DNA of 40,412 nucleotides from NCBI GenBank assembly GCA_016748015.1, contig JAAOMT010000742.1, positions 1 to 40,412 of the forward strand. The letters run 5' to 3'. A program made the translations under genes and the position numbers. Numbering within the stretch: position 1 is the stretch's first letter; each line of letters opens with the position of its first letter. The DNA comes from Geosiphon pyriformis (lineage: Eukaryota > Glomeromycota > Glomeromycetes > Archaeosporales > Geosiphonaceae). The notes beneath the pieces are model-generated. The model was given only the letters and a program-made list of their open reading frames with translations. It made no database searches and was not told the origin of the DNA. Below are positions 12,433 to 24,199 of this stretch, in pieces.

Positions 12433-14156
12433 CTAAGACTGGTGTTGACGGGAGGGGTCGAGAACGTAATCCAGATTGGTTGAATTGCCCGGTTTTAAAA
12501 TTTCATGAGGCTGAGGTTGCTTTTTACGTTTGTAATATAAGATGATCCCGGAGATTACGATGATACCAACCAAACTACCACAAACTCCTCCAACAATTTT
12601 TAAAACATTGGAATTTTCTATTTCAGGAGATAATGAATCCACCCACGTCATATCAGCAGTGTTGAATATCCTTATAAGTTGTTTATCATCTTGAGTAATT
12701 AGTAGTCGGGTACCATTTTTATATGTTGCGCCTATAAAATTTTTATTTAATCAAAATCTATTTCGGATAATAGAATTCAAATGTTAAAGTTATTTTTTCA
12801 TCTTACCGAAAGCCACAATCATATAATGCCTTATCAGTGTTGCGGTGTGGCCGAAGGGAATTAGAGTTTCCACTCCAACTTGATTCGGAAGGCTTATTGT
12901 TTCCCAACGCCACTCTTTTTCTTCCATATGCAAAACAACAAGTGCTTTTTCTATTTTTTCATTTTTTTGTTCATCTTCCCCACCATATATAATGATTTTT
13001 TTATCAACTAAAAATATATTTTAAATAAAGATTAGAAAGTCAATTGTTTGTGAAAAATACTTTGACGAGAANNNNNNNNNNNNNNNNNNNNAAATTCCTT
13101 GAATTAGAAGTAATCCTTAATAAAAAAGAATAACAAACTTTAACTTACTATATTTATATTAGCGAGTCCATTTTGATTTTTTCCCCCAATTATTATAATT
13201 TTATCCTCCACAAAAGTAGCAGTATGTTCAGATCGAGCAAATAGTTCATTACCATTAGAGCATTGCGTCATTTCACTTCCCTTTTTCCAGTCTTGAAACT
13301 CATTGTCAGAGAGGGTGTTTTTATAGATCAATCCATCAATTGGAGGAGACTCTTTTTGGGAAACTCCACCAAAAAGAAAAATTTCCTTAGATGATAACGA
13401 CTTTACTACAGTTAAACCAACACGAGCATTGGGAGCATTGGAAGCATTGGAACTTGGTGGACTTGGTTGAGCAGTGGAACTTTGTGAACTTGTTTGAGCA
13501 ATGGAACTTGGTAGAGCATTGGGATCATTGGGAGCACTGAAACTTGATTGACTTGATTGATTAATGGAATTTAGTGAAGAAGTGGAACTTGATGAACTTA
13601 ATTGAGCATTGGAACTTGGTGGACTTGATTGAGCAGTGGAATTTAGTGAAGGATTGGAAACTATAAGAGCACTTCTTTTGTCTAATTTTACAGAACTTGG
13701 ATTAAACTTGAAAATTTCGCCATTTACACTCTATTTTTTGAAAAAAATTAAAAATTGATTTAAAAGTAGAAGGATTCAAAATTAATATGTTTTAAAGACC
13801 TGTTGTTGCGTTAACCCTCCAAAAAAATAGATATCCTTTCCATCTGTAACCGTTGCTGCAGAAAAATAACCAATTTTAAGAGCGGTATTCTTTGACGCAT
13901 CCGAAATTGGGTAAAATTCAGGTGAAGTCGAATTCACCATTTTTGAAAAATCAAGACAGAGAACATCGGCTAAAGTATTTTTTTCATTAAATCCTCCAAA
14001 GAAACAGATTTTTTTGTCTATATCAGTCGCTGTATGTCCATATCTTGGCAGGTCTAATTGTTTATTTACTATGAAATTTGATGAAACCAAAAATGAACAT
14101 ATCAAAGTGTAATATATTATAAAAGATAAGAGTAAATTTATGAAAATTGAAAACAT
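12433..14156 (-). CDS. secreted/membrane kelch-repeat protein, multi-exon, one exon probably lost in an assembly gap
   Basis: Exons read 14156-13800, 13730-13149, (gap exon), 13007-12807 and 12731-12433, with canonical junctions (CAG|GTC, ATA|GTAAGT, TTTTTAG|TT, TTCG|GTAAGA, TATAG|GC). The ATG at 14156 gives a hydrophobic signal-type N-terminus (MFSIFINLLLSFIIYYTLIC). Kelch half-repeats follow: RYGHTATDIDKKICFFGG, KDIYFFGG, KEIFLFGG, RSEHTATFVEDKIIIIGG, DKKIIIYGG and PFGHTATL. A transmembrane helix (about GGVCGSLVGIIVISGIILYY) and a short basic, Pro-rich cytoplasmic tail ending SRQHQS complete the protein. Such kelch proteins are a large family in arbuscular mycorrhizal fungi; a beta-propeller binding role at the cell surface is inferred. 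Exon 2 ends in phase 0 while the exon at 13007 needs a phase-1 partner, so at least one exon is missing at the 20-N gap. A low-complexity Ser/Asn/Ala segment interrupts the propeller. Confidence 0.85.
13072..13091. other. assembly gap (20 N)
   Basis: Twenty Ns lie inside the kelch gene between two exons. The flanking exons do not join in phase and lack part of a kelch repeat, so the real gap is probably longer than 20 nt or the flanks are misjoined. Confidence 0.95.
13430..13655 (-). repeat. imperfect coding tandem repeat (Ser/Asn/Ala/Gln-rich) inside kelch exon 2
   Basis: The coding strand repeats variants of AATGCT, CAAxCAAGT and CCACCAAGTTCC, giving peptides such as SSPPSSNAQ, SSTAQPSPPSSNA and SNAPNA. 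It keeps frame throughout. It lies between two kelch blades and probably forms a flexible, possibly glycosylated loop outside the propeller. Confidence 0.8.
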
Positions 14157-15384
14157 TTCCAATTATGTTTGAATTCAAAAATTATTACTTAAAAAATGCG
14201 ATAAAAATCTCCCAAAGTTTATTTAGCCGAACATTGGGCAAATTAATTATTCAGAGCAAGCTTTCGTTTTAAAATAAATTAATGATTGGTTACAATTCAA
14301 GTAGTAATTCTTTTGTGGCCTGTGTTACTCCTAAAATAGGAATGAAAATCTTTGTAAGTTCAAATGTTGCAATGTTTTGATGCGTCTCAAACTTCTTTTT
14401 ATAAAAATTGAACATTCTTTATTTTATACAATCAATATTCATTATTTTAGTTTTTTAAAAGATACTTAAAAAGGTAAATTATATTCAATGAAAAACAATA
14501 TTTACTGGTGGGAATTCAGAGAGCCGCAAGTTTTTCAATGCAGGATTAAACTGAGATTTCTTTGATCTAATAATGGCAAATCAGAATATGTTCCGATTTA
14601 AATTTTGCTAGTTTTACAGAGGGCTGTTAAAAGTTTCCAAACACTCTTTTATCTAATATAATTTGTCAAAATACTAATAAGATTTAATTTGCAATTGGTA
14701 AAACTTTATATTTTGTAGTATATTTTTTTAAAATAGTATTTAAGTTATCAAAAATATTTTTCTGGTTTTCGAGGTTTTTGATTAAATTAAGATCTGTAGT
14801 TTGAACAGATGAATAAAAATATGTAATCCAATTTTTGATTAAGAACGAATATATTGTCTTCTTAAAATCAAACATTTTTTTTGAAAACATAAATTGTAAG
14901 AGAGATTTTAGCATACTTTAACACATGGACTTTTAATTACTAATTTTTAAAAATGTACAATGAATCTTTATTTATTTTGAAAGCAAATCCAATACATGTA
15001 ATTAAAATTATGTTTTATATTTGTCAAAACATATGGAAATGTCTATTTATAAGCTGGCTTTTGTTATATTAATTGTTATAATATATTTAAAATTAAAAAA
15101 ATTAATTTATCACTTTCTAACATTTTTCCAATTTTTTTGTTTAATTTTATTATTTTATGGACCATGTAAGATGTATTTTACATATTTTTTATAAAATTAA
15201 AAACTTGTATTTTGTAACACAATTTTCTAAATTAATTACACAAAGTCCTTGATCTATGATTTAAAATTAAAATAAATAAATAAATAATTTAATATCAATA
15301 TAAAATATAATAAAATATATATAGCATTTTTAATAAAATTAAAAATAATTTTTTATATTTTCAGGTTTTTTTAATTTAATTTGC
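14157..15384. other. AT-rich region upstream of the kelch gene
   Basis: This holds the kelch upstream region and then AT-rich DNA. A minus-strand frame of 76 codons (14684-14914) has no recognisable motif and I do not call it a gene. Nothing else can be supported. Confidence 0.6.

Positions 15385-15440
<56 letters not shown>
15385..15440. repeat. (AAT)n microsatellite, about 18 units
   Basis: A pure AAT run that ends about ten bases before the truncated LINE 3' end. The insertion may have landed beside it, or the repeat may have grown at the insertion junction. Confidence 0.9.
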
Positions 15441-15442
<2 letters not shown>

Positions 15443-15448
15443 TAAAAA

Positions 15449-15599
15449 CGGTGTTTCTCGTGGAATGTGCGACGTCACTGTTAAGATAGCATAGTGTTGC
15501 CTTGACTGACCCGAGTGGCTGGTCACATGTAGCAAGCGCGTGAATCGCCGTATTGTACTAGGTAGCGATTGGGCCTCACTCGTAAAATTAATAAAAAAT
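15449..15599 (+). mobile_element. 5'-truncated LINE, last codons plus 3' tail only
   Basis: The segment reads SRGMCDVTVKIA then TAG at 15492-15494, which parallels the C-termini of the LINEs at 20178 (GIGKLVSVYVSV) and 28373 (GIDGIVSVLIDL). It continues with the shared tail: GAGTGGCTGGTCACATGTAG, then GGGCCTCACTCGT, then AAAATTAATAAAAAAT. The same tail appears at the 3' ends of the LINEs near 20.1, 28.3 and 31.9 kb. This copy holds about 11 CG dinucleotides in 160 bp, unlike the decayed copies, so it looks the youngest or the least methylated. Confidence 0.75.
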
Positions 15600-16429
15600 T
15601 ATAAAATTAAAAATTAAAAATTAAAAATTATAAAATTTATAAGTAATAATTAATTATATTAATGTAATATAAAGTTGTAATTATATATTATATTTGTTTA
15701 AGATTTTTAAATTGTTATAATATGTAAATTAAAACAGACTATATTTAATAAAAAGGACAATATAAGTTAAACATTTAATTTAAATTAAATATTAATTATT
15801 AAGTTAATAACTATTTAATTATTTTGTGTTTTTTTTTTAAATATAAAATAAAAATATTATATATAACAATTTATTTATTTACAAATTTTAAAACATTATT
15901 ATTATTTATTTGTATTAATTAAGTATAATTTTACTAAATTTTATATTGTTTTATTTCCAAGAAATTAATTTAAAAATTTGGTTTATGTATTTTTTACAAA
16001 TAATTAATTATCTGAATTTAATTTACTAAATATTTATTTATTTTTTTATGTTAAAAGCATCAAATATTTTAAATTTATTTATTTTATTAGCAAAAAAAAT
16101 AAAATTGAAAAATATAAAAAATAACTTGGCATAAATACAAATTTAGTAAACCAATTTAACAAAAACTTTAAAAACAATAAAAAATTTTGGATTTTTAAAA
16201 AAATAGCATTACAATTAAATTTACATAATCCAAAATACTGTATAAAATATTAGTTTTAATAATCATTTTATCAAAAGATTTTTTAAAATTAAAAATAATA
16301 ATTAATATTAAAAAATAAAAAAATAAAAACAAATTTAACCAAACAAAATTACAACAACAAAAACAAAATAAATAATAATTTTACAATTTTAAAAGTAATA
16401 AAAAAATAGCAAGTTTAACTTAAATTAAG
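15600..16429. other. AT-rich region, no gene seen
   Basis: Very AT-rich with no open frame or motif I can support. It may contain the unrecognisable remainder of the LINE fossil that starts at 16430. Confidence 0.5.
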
Positions 16430-19400
16430 TCTTTTTTTAGACATTAGAAACCAATTTTGTTATTAGACACAAATTTAATAAACACAAAAAAAGATCCAAA
16501 ACATGTCTATTGTAATGCTTCTACATTTTATCGAAAATACCAAACAATTTATTAGCTTTATCATTAGAAAAATTCTTAACCATCAACAAAAACTTATTAA
16601 GATTAATATGTTCTATAATATTTAAAAATGCTTTATTTTTGATATAATCAAAAGATGTGAATTGTTTTTGTCAATAAAGAAAAACAGTATCTTTAACAAC
16701 ATGTTTTTTGGTCCAGTTTTTTATAATTAAATCAATTCTACACTTGATTAAACTGGATTTCAAAATTAAATCATCATCATTAACTAAATAATCCAGTATA
16801 ATCTTTCTAAAAAGTTTTTTAGTATACTTCTTATTATCTGATTTTTATTAATGACAAAAGCTTTTATGTATTTAGGAATAGTAGTTCTAATACAAAAACC
16901 CTTAGCAGCTTTATATTCTAATATCTTATAAGATCTATAAACTTTTTTAAAACAAACCAATAATTATTTAATTAAGATCTTATTGTAATTATTATTAAAA
17001 AAATCTCTGAATTCAATTATTTGACCAAAATCTAATTCAATTTACTTATTAATTAAAGCCTAAATTATTTTTAAATTTCTTAATTTATATGTCTTTAAAA
17101 TTCTTAACATTAGTAATTTTAACTTATAGAATTTAGTAAATACAGCATATTTGATTACATTATTATTTTGATATTATGTTTTTAAGAGAGCAGCATTAAT
17201 AGCAGAATATATTATCTAATTAAACAATATTAACATTCTGTTAATGTTAATTTTTTCTTTACAGTTCTTAAAATTATTAGTTGTAGCTAAAACAATAGTT
17301 AACAACAGATTTCTAAATTTTTTTTAGATTTTTTTATTAATATCACAAATCTTAAATTTCCATTTATTTTTGATAATTTGCTTATATATTAAAATAAATT
17401 AAGAACTAAAAAGTTTTTTAAGCCAACATCTACCAATATAATCATATAATTAGTATCAAAAAACACATTTAAACAATAAACTTGCTAATTAAAAGATAAA
17501 TTTCAAAGATTATTACTAACTAAAATAAAGTTTATATACTTAATAATTTTTTTAAAATTAAAATATGTAGGTAATTTTTATAATAAAAATCACTAAAAGA
17601 GTTATATAAACTCATATCTAAAAATTTTTGAAACTTATACTGTAACCAGAATTATTTTTATTGATAAAAACTAATTAACTATTTCTAAAATTTTACATAT
17701 GTGTTTAACAATATTATTATTAATTATTATGATAACATCAAAACCCAAATAATTAAAGTTATTACTCAAGATAAAAATTTTAACTTTATCAAATTTGTTT
17801 ATTATCCAAAAACAAATCTTACTCCTTAATTTTATTTTCATAATAATAGATACAAAATTGTTTTTATTCTTGTGTCAATAAATAATATCTTTTTGTTTGA
17901 CAAGATTGTTTATTTTTTTCACATTGCTTGCAACAAATTTTCAAATTTAATTATTTATTAAGATAAAAATAATATTAAAAAACCTAAGTCAGTACACAAT
18001 TAATTTAATTTTATTAAAACCAAATTAATTAAATCTTAAGAGCCACTATTTTTGATTTCAAGCCACCTATCTTGGTAGTTAAAATCTTCAAGCTACTAAA
18101 ATTAAGATTCAAATTTCTGTTTTTTGTTGCTAAAGAAAAAAAAAGAAAAGACAATAGTAGATTATTTAAAACTATATCCAAATCTAACTTTGAAATCAAT
18201 AATATAGAAATAGTTTAAAAGAGATATTAATGAGTAGTTGTTAAAAGTATCAAATTTATATTGTTTAGCTTTTATACTATACTAGATATCTGATTAACCA
18301 AAAGCTCTAAAAAGCATTCCAAAAAAGCTAATTAATTACCAATTATAGACATATCTTAAAAACTAAAAACCATTTTGTCAAAAAATAAAGCACCAAAAAG
18401 AGAAAGCTCAAAGACAGAAATAAAATAAACATTAATAAAAACAGTCTTTAAAAACACTATTTGTATTTAAGACTTGTCATTAAATATAGCAGATCAAAAA
18501 ATAAACATATTTTTTTTACATAAAAGTAAACAAATTAAATATAATTTTAGTTTAAGATAAATTTCTTATAAATTTTTTTTGAATCAAAACAGAAAAACTT
18601 GAAGAGTTATATTCAAAAAAAAAATGTTTAAGACATCTACACTTTTTATAATAAACCAGATTTAATCTAGTTTAAGAAAGTTTTATATTACTAATTATTG
18701 GTTTTATGTAAAAAACAAACTTCAGATTTTGATCTAACTTAAAACCAATTACAATACATTAAATTCTATTGCTTATTTTAAATAATTAATTTATAATACA
18801 AGTTTTTTTACCAGCCTTTTTTAACAAAGTACTCAGATTATATGTAGTTGTTTTCACAAGAAGTATAAACAAAAAAGCCTTATACTAATTTTTAAACATC
18901 TATATATCTTAATCACTTATAGTTTTAGCTACTTATATCAAATTTTTTTTGATTAAAAACAACCATCTAACTATTAACCAATTTGTTTAATCTAATTTGG
19001 CAAATTCTATTACAGTTTTTTATTACAGTTCAATCAATTTTAATTTGATTAATACAATTTGACCAAATTCAAATACTGTAATAATAATTATTTTTTTTAA
19101 CATATTTATAAGAATTTTTTTAATTATTACAGCCTAATTTGAATGTATTCTTTGTTTTTTAAGATTATTATTTATAATAATTTCTTTTTTTTCAGCTAAT
19201 AATACAGTTTTTTTTATGTTTTTTTCTATATAAATATTGATCTTATGATTTTTTTAAATTTTGAAAGAGTAGTAGTCTTTTAAAATCATTATTTATTAAA
19301 AAAAATTTTTTAATTATCTGAGTTTTTATACTATTGCTAACTTGTCTTTTATAGCTAAAAGATTAATATTTAAAGCAAAAAATTTCTTAACAGTTACTTT

Positions 19401-19945
19401 AACTTGAGTTTTTACAATCTTAGAGTTAATTTATTTTTTGTTTAATAAAATATTAAGGGAAAATAAAAGAAAAAAATTTTTTTTTTATATCAAAAACAAA
19501 AAAACCAAGAGAAAAATTACAATTTAAATCAGCAATTATTTTTTTGGTCTTAAAAGTAATAATAGCTAAATCCAAAAAATTATTATTAATACCAGTTATA
19601 AAACTATTGTCTTTATTATTATTAGATTTATTATTTATATTTGAATACACATTATCATTAAAATTGTATCTGACCAAAAAATAATCTTTTTTATTATTAA
19701 AGTATTTAATATTACAAAGAATGATCTTTTTTTTTTGAAAAAAAAAGTCTTTAATAAGACTATAAAAAACTTTTTTAGATATCTTTTTCTTAGATATGCT
19801 ATTAGTTGAAACAGTTTTTAAGTTCATAATAAAAGAGTTATTAGCTTAAAAATATTAAAAAAAAAACAAAAAAAAACAAAAAACTTCTTTTTCAAAATTA
19901 TGCTTTTTGAAGAATTTAGAACATAGAAAAAAAAAAGTTTGAAAT
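16430..19945 (-). mobile_element. AT-shifted LINE fossil, same family as the 20-27 kb copy, 3' part missing
   Basis: On the minus strand, pieces align in order with the LINE at 20.05-26.85 kb. (1) The 5' leader around 19860-19945 resembles that at 26770-26850, including AAAAAACTTCTT on the plus strand. (2) The ORF1 start near 19827 (NNSFIMNLK, then SKKKISKK) matches NNSFIVSLA and STKKSARS. (3) An endonuclease block at about 17940-17650 (KDIIY*H, WIINKF, NNNIVKHICKILEI) matches DDIIR*H, WIVSKF and NENLARHVSKISEI, with TGA at the same position in both. (4) A pre-RT block at about 16870-16450 (FRKIILDYLV, LIIKNW) matches FCKVILDHLV and DKIMEN. Coding is destroyed by stops and frameshifts, and most GC positions have become AT. 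RT core, RNase H and tail are not visible. Confidence 0.7.
19453..19827 (-). pseudogene. ORF1 N-terminal remnant of the AT-shifted LINE
   Basis: This is the longest open stretch of the fossil, 124 codons, Lys/Asn/Phe/Ile-rich. Its first residues align with the start of ORF1 in the LINE at 26676. It is not likely to be expressed; the open frame survives largely because the few codons present rarely create stops. Confidence 0.55.
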
Positions 19946-20044
19946 AATAAAAAATTATTAATTTTAATTTTATAAAAAATTAACAAAAAAAATTAGTATT
20001 AAATAAAATTTTGACTTTTTAATAATAATAATATATTTTTATTT

Positions 20045-20177
20045 TTATTTTTTATTAATTTTAACAAATAAAGTTCAAATACTGCCTAATAACAATACAT
20101 TAAAATAATGATTTATACTAGATATAAATCATGCTTTTTCTACATGTGACTAGTCACTCAAGCTAATCAGGACTACA
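20045..20177 (-). repeat. conserved LINE 3' tail, decayed copy
   Basis: After the stop the minus strand carries GAGTGACTAGTCACATGTAG and, after diverged sequence, AAAATTAATAAAAAAT. It parallels the tail at 15495-15599, with CG sites changed to TG or CA. The tail is the likely recognition region for the element's own RT. Confidence 0.7.
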
Positions 20178-23100
20178 CTATACACTCACGTACACAGAAA
20201 CCAATTTACCAATACCCAAGAAAAACTGACAGAGACTGTGCAGCCCAAAACTAATACTAAATACATTATACATACCAAGCAACCTAACCACTTTGGCTGA
20301 AAGCATTGACACGCCACTAGACACTGAAACAGAGATCAAACTATTGTAAAAAATTAGACCATGTTTCTCCATAAAAGCATGATGCTTGGAGCAGACCAGC
20401 CAAATATCATTTCTAAAAGACAGACATAAATCATAAACAAACTCAACTATCTTTTTAGATGCAATCTTAGAGTTATCAAAGCAAAAAGTAATCTTCTGGT
20501 ACCAAATCTTAAGCACAAAATCTTTGCATAGTAAAACAACCAGTCCCAAATCAGCTAAACAATTGGATAACATTTGTAATATATGAGAGAAAGCATAAGA
20601 TAAATCAGACATAACTCTCTAAGTAGAAGCAAAATCAACAAACAACTAAGATTGAACAGCCACATCAAATGCACAAAAAAAAACATGGTCTGACACCTCA
20701 ATATTGCCACAATATAGGCACATTACACTGAGATAATGTTTATTATAGAGGCATTTGCGAACAGCAATAGACAGTCTATAATGTAAAGCTTTCATAAAAT
20801 AGGAATGGAAGCCAGCAGAGTAACAACTCATAAAGCCAGCAGCCATATAGAAATCAGGATGCCAAACAAGAGACAATCTAAACCAATCAATATCTGTAAG
20901 CAGACAACTGTCCACAATTTTGGCACCAGAGCTTAATTCCCAGCATACACGATAAATAGACCAAAAAATATCATAAACAAAGTGTCTAGAGTTTTCAGAA
21001 ACAATACTGCCATTAGCCAAAACAAAATATTCCTTAAGCTGGAGAAGAAGAAGCTGGCCAGAATAAGAAGAAATGCCAGTAAGCAAGTCAGCTTGATTAT
21101 TATCCAAAATACTTAAGTGTTCTTTAACCTTATGCCAGCCAACATTCAAATTCCTTTCATGTATGATACCAGTAATGTGTTAACACTTAACCCAACATTT
21201 GTTTTGAAAATTCAGAACCAACAACAATAATTCAGATTTACACACATCCAAAGCAGCTTGGCTGTCAGAAAATAGATAGACTGAATTCAAACTAGGCACA
21301 CACTCAAAGGCCAATGTAATGGCTTGAAGCTCTGCCAATGTAGAAAACACCATGTCAGACACCTCTACTCCAAGACTTAAGTTAATGTTCTCAAAGAATG
21401 TAGCAACATTAGCTTTCATATCAATACTCTCCAAGCTACAAAGAAAACCATTCATATACACAGAAAAGCCAAAAGCACCAATGCCAAACAACTAATCATG
21501 TACTAATCTAAACTCATAAGATTTAAGAATGTTTTTTGCAGCAGCATTATCCAGAGAGAAAAAGCTGGCATCAAGAGAACCAGAATCATGGAAATGTTAA
21601 ACAGCAGAAACAAACCAAACAGGAACAAGACCATACAGATCAAGTTTTTTTCACTGCTTGAAAGTTTTTCAATCAAAAACAGCATTATTTCAACATTGAA
21701 GCTGCTCAACAAAAACAATTCTATAATGACAAAGGGAGAGAAAACATTTGAAATACATCAACTCGCCAAGGATTTTAGATAAAGAAGTTCTATCCTGAAA
21801 GCAAAAAACATTGCATATAAGATTATCCAAAAATAAACCAGAGTCAAAAAAGACTTAAACCACACCTGTCAAGAAGTTGTTCAAAGGATTAACACTAATG
21901 TGAACTGGAGAATGCAAAGAATGTACAGGACACCAACTCAAGACCTGCAAGTTGTGCAATTTGTGTGTAAACAATTAGCCCAAAATTCCAACAAAGTTAG
22001 CAAAACATACTACAGCAGCAACTTTGCCTTTGGCTTGGACCTGCTCAAAAACTTTTAAGCCATAAAATGAAAAGTAGTATAAAACATTGTTAGAAAAATC
22101 CAGAAGCAGACCCAATTTCAGTTTCAGGCCCTTTTAAATTAAAACATCCCATTTTTGGTACACACTAGTGGAAATGAAATTAAACTGAGTTCTATAACTA
22201 ATGATAGAATAAAGAACTGCTGATACCAAGTAAGAGAACTGTTTGTCCAAAATTGTTTTTCTCAGAACAAAATTGGCAAAAAACCAAACATCTGAATGTG
22301 CTTTGGTCAAGCTAGGCCTAGACAACCCATTGGAAGAAAAAAAAATACCCAGATATCAGTAAAACACCCCCTTTTTGGTGATGGAAATAGGAGCACTACT
22401 GACAGATAAAAAAGGATCTGCTGTCTTACAATTGATCAGAATTGCTATAGTCTTGTTGTTGTTGATCAAGATATTATTTATCCTGAAAAATTTACTAACA
22501 ACATTGAAAATGTGTTGTGTAGTTACCTGACTAGAACCAACTCATATAGTATTATTAACAAAAGCACTTGCAATAAAAAAAGAAGTCAAGCCATTCTGGG
22601 GATCTACATGACCAGTTTTGGCAACATAATGCTAATTCAGCTTGTAACCACATATTGTTTCTTGTCTTTTTATCTCGCACAGCAAAGTGTCATAAAAAAT
22701 ACACCAAAGAAGAGATAAAAACACTTCCTCTTGATTCAAGTCATCATAAACACTATAATCATCAGTCAATTCAAAATCAGTTATCACTCTGTTTATATGG
22801 CCATTGTAAATACTCCCAAAAAATCTTATGAATTTACTGCACATTTTGATTCTGATTAAACTTTTTTTCAGATGTTCTCAACCAACTGAATCATACACTT
22901 TCCTCATGTTTTGTAAAACTAACCAAAGTTTGCAATTCTTCTCCAATGCATCCTCAACCACTGAACCAATAGCAAAAATAGGAGACTGTGTTGTTGTACC
23001 TTTAAGAACCAAGAAGTTGTCACCATAAAAAATGTCATATTTACTACATGCTATGAAGATTCTGTTAGAAAGGATCTTGAAAAGAATTTTATGAGCAGTC

Positions 23101-23792
23101 TCAATTAGTGCAATTGGTTGAGTATTTGTAAGAACTCCTTTCCAGTTATAAGGTTTAGGAATCATAGACATCTAGGCTTTCTTTCAAGGACCCGGAACAG
23201 ATTCACAAATCAAACAAGAGTTCAAAAGCACCAAAAGCAAATTCAGAACAGATCTGTTACAATGTTTTCATAGCTCATTTGTAATACCAGAAAGGCCAGC
23301 AGCTTTATTATCAGGCAAATTCAAAACCACACCAAGAAATTCATTCATCTCAATTGAGTACATAACATTCGAAAAGACATCATCAAAGACATACTCCAAG
23401 GGTCAAAATTGGTGAGACCATTCATCCAAAACGTCATTAACCATCACACACTTTCTGGTTCAGTTCTCCATTATCTTATCAACATGAAATTTAACCAAAC
23501 CAGGCTCCAAAATAATGTCTTTATTTACAACTAGATGGTCCAATATAACTTTGCAAAATGGCTGCTTAAGTACACTTCTAATAGTTTGGCCCTTATTTAA
23601 CTTAAAGTTTTCTATTCTTTTGTCAATTGCCAGTTTGATTTGAGAGTTTTTAGCATGTTTCAATTCCATCATCTTAAGGGAATGATAAGACTTTCTAACT
23701 TTTGCCAAAGCTGATTTAATAACATCAAAATGAGACTCTAAAAAAAAAAAGATTTGATAACAGAAGCATTGACAGAGTCCAAAGACACCCAA
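20178..23792 (-). pseudogene. LINE reverse transcriptase, RNase H and C-terminal domain, one frame with stops
   Basis: A single frame holds: a pre-RT region (SALAKVRKSYHSL, SVLKQPFCKVILDHLV); RT core (SMIPKPYNWKGVLTNTQPIA, LKGTTTQSPIF, LQNMRKVYDSVG, NQEEVFLSLLW, FVNNTI); RNase H (SVYMNGFL, LAELQAI, LFSDSQAALD, WHKVKEHL, NNQADLL); a zinc motif CLYCG-x5-SDHVFFC; and a C-terminal domain (RNDIWLV, AKVVRLLGM, GIGKLVSVYVSV). Motif A Asp and both motif C Asp of the RT are Asn (LQNM, FVNN), and the first RNase H Asp is Asn, so it is catalytically dead. Several stops sit where Trp is expected, for example after DSVG and after FVNNTI. Confidence 0.8.
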
Positions 23793-24199
23793 ACATTTAA
23801 AAAGGAGACAAACTCATCAGATAACATAGAACATGAGGCTTTTACTAACTTAAAAACCAAAAGTTTCAATCTATAATAGTAAAAAAAACTCTTAGTAAAG
23901 CCACCATCAAAATTCTTAAACCAGGTTTTTGAAAAACTTCACTTGCCAAAAAACAAATGGCTTTGTGAACAACACTCTACATGCCATCCAGGTCAAATGA
24001 ACAATGAAAATCTGCAAACTTATCAAAAAACATAGCAAAATTATCACAAGATGCAGTCCTATACTGCTCTTATTTAACTCTGTCAACATTTTTGACATTA
24101 AATTTTCACTTGTCTTTATTGGCTTGAACACAAATAGCCCTCAAGACAGGATTCAAAATTTTATCAAGACCAATTGTGATTTGAACAGAACTATGATCA

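Noticed and set aside
14684-14914. 76-codon minus-strand frame near the kelch gene
   Set aside because: No motif, no splice partner, AT-rich codon use expected by chance; could be debris.
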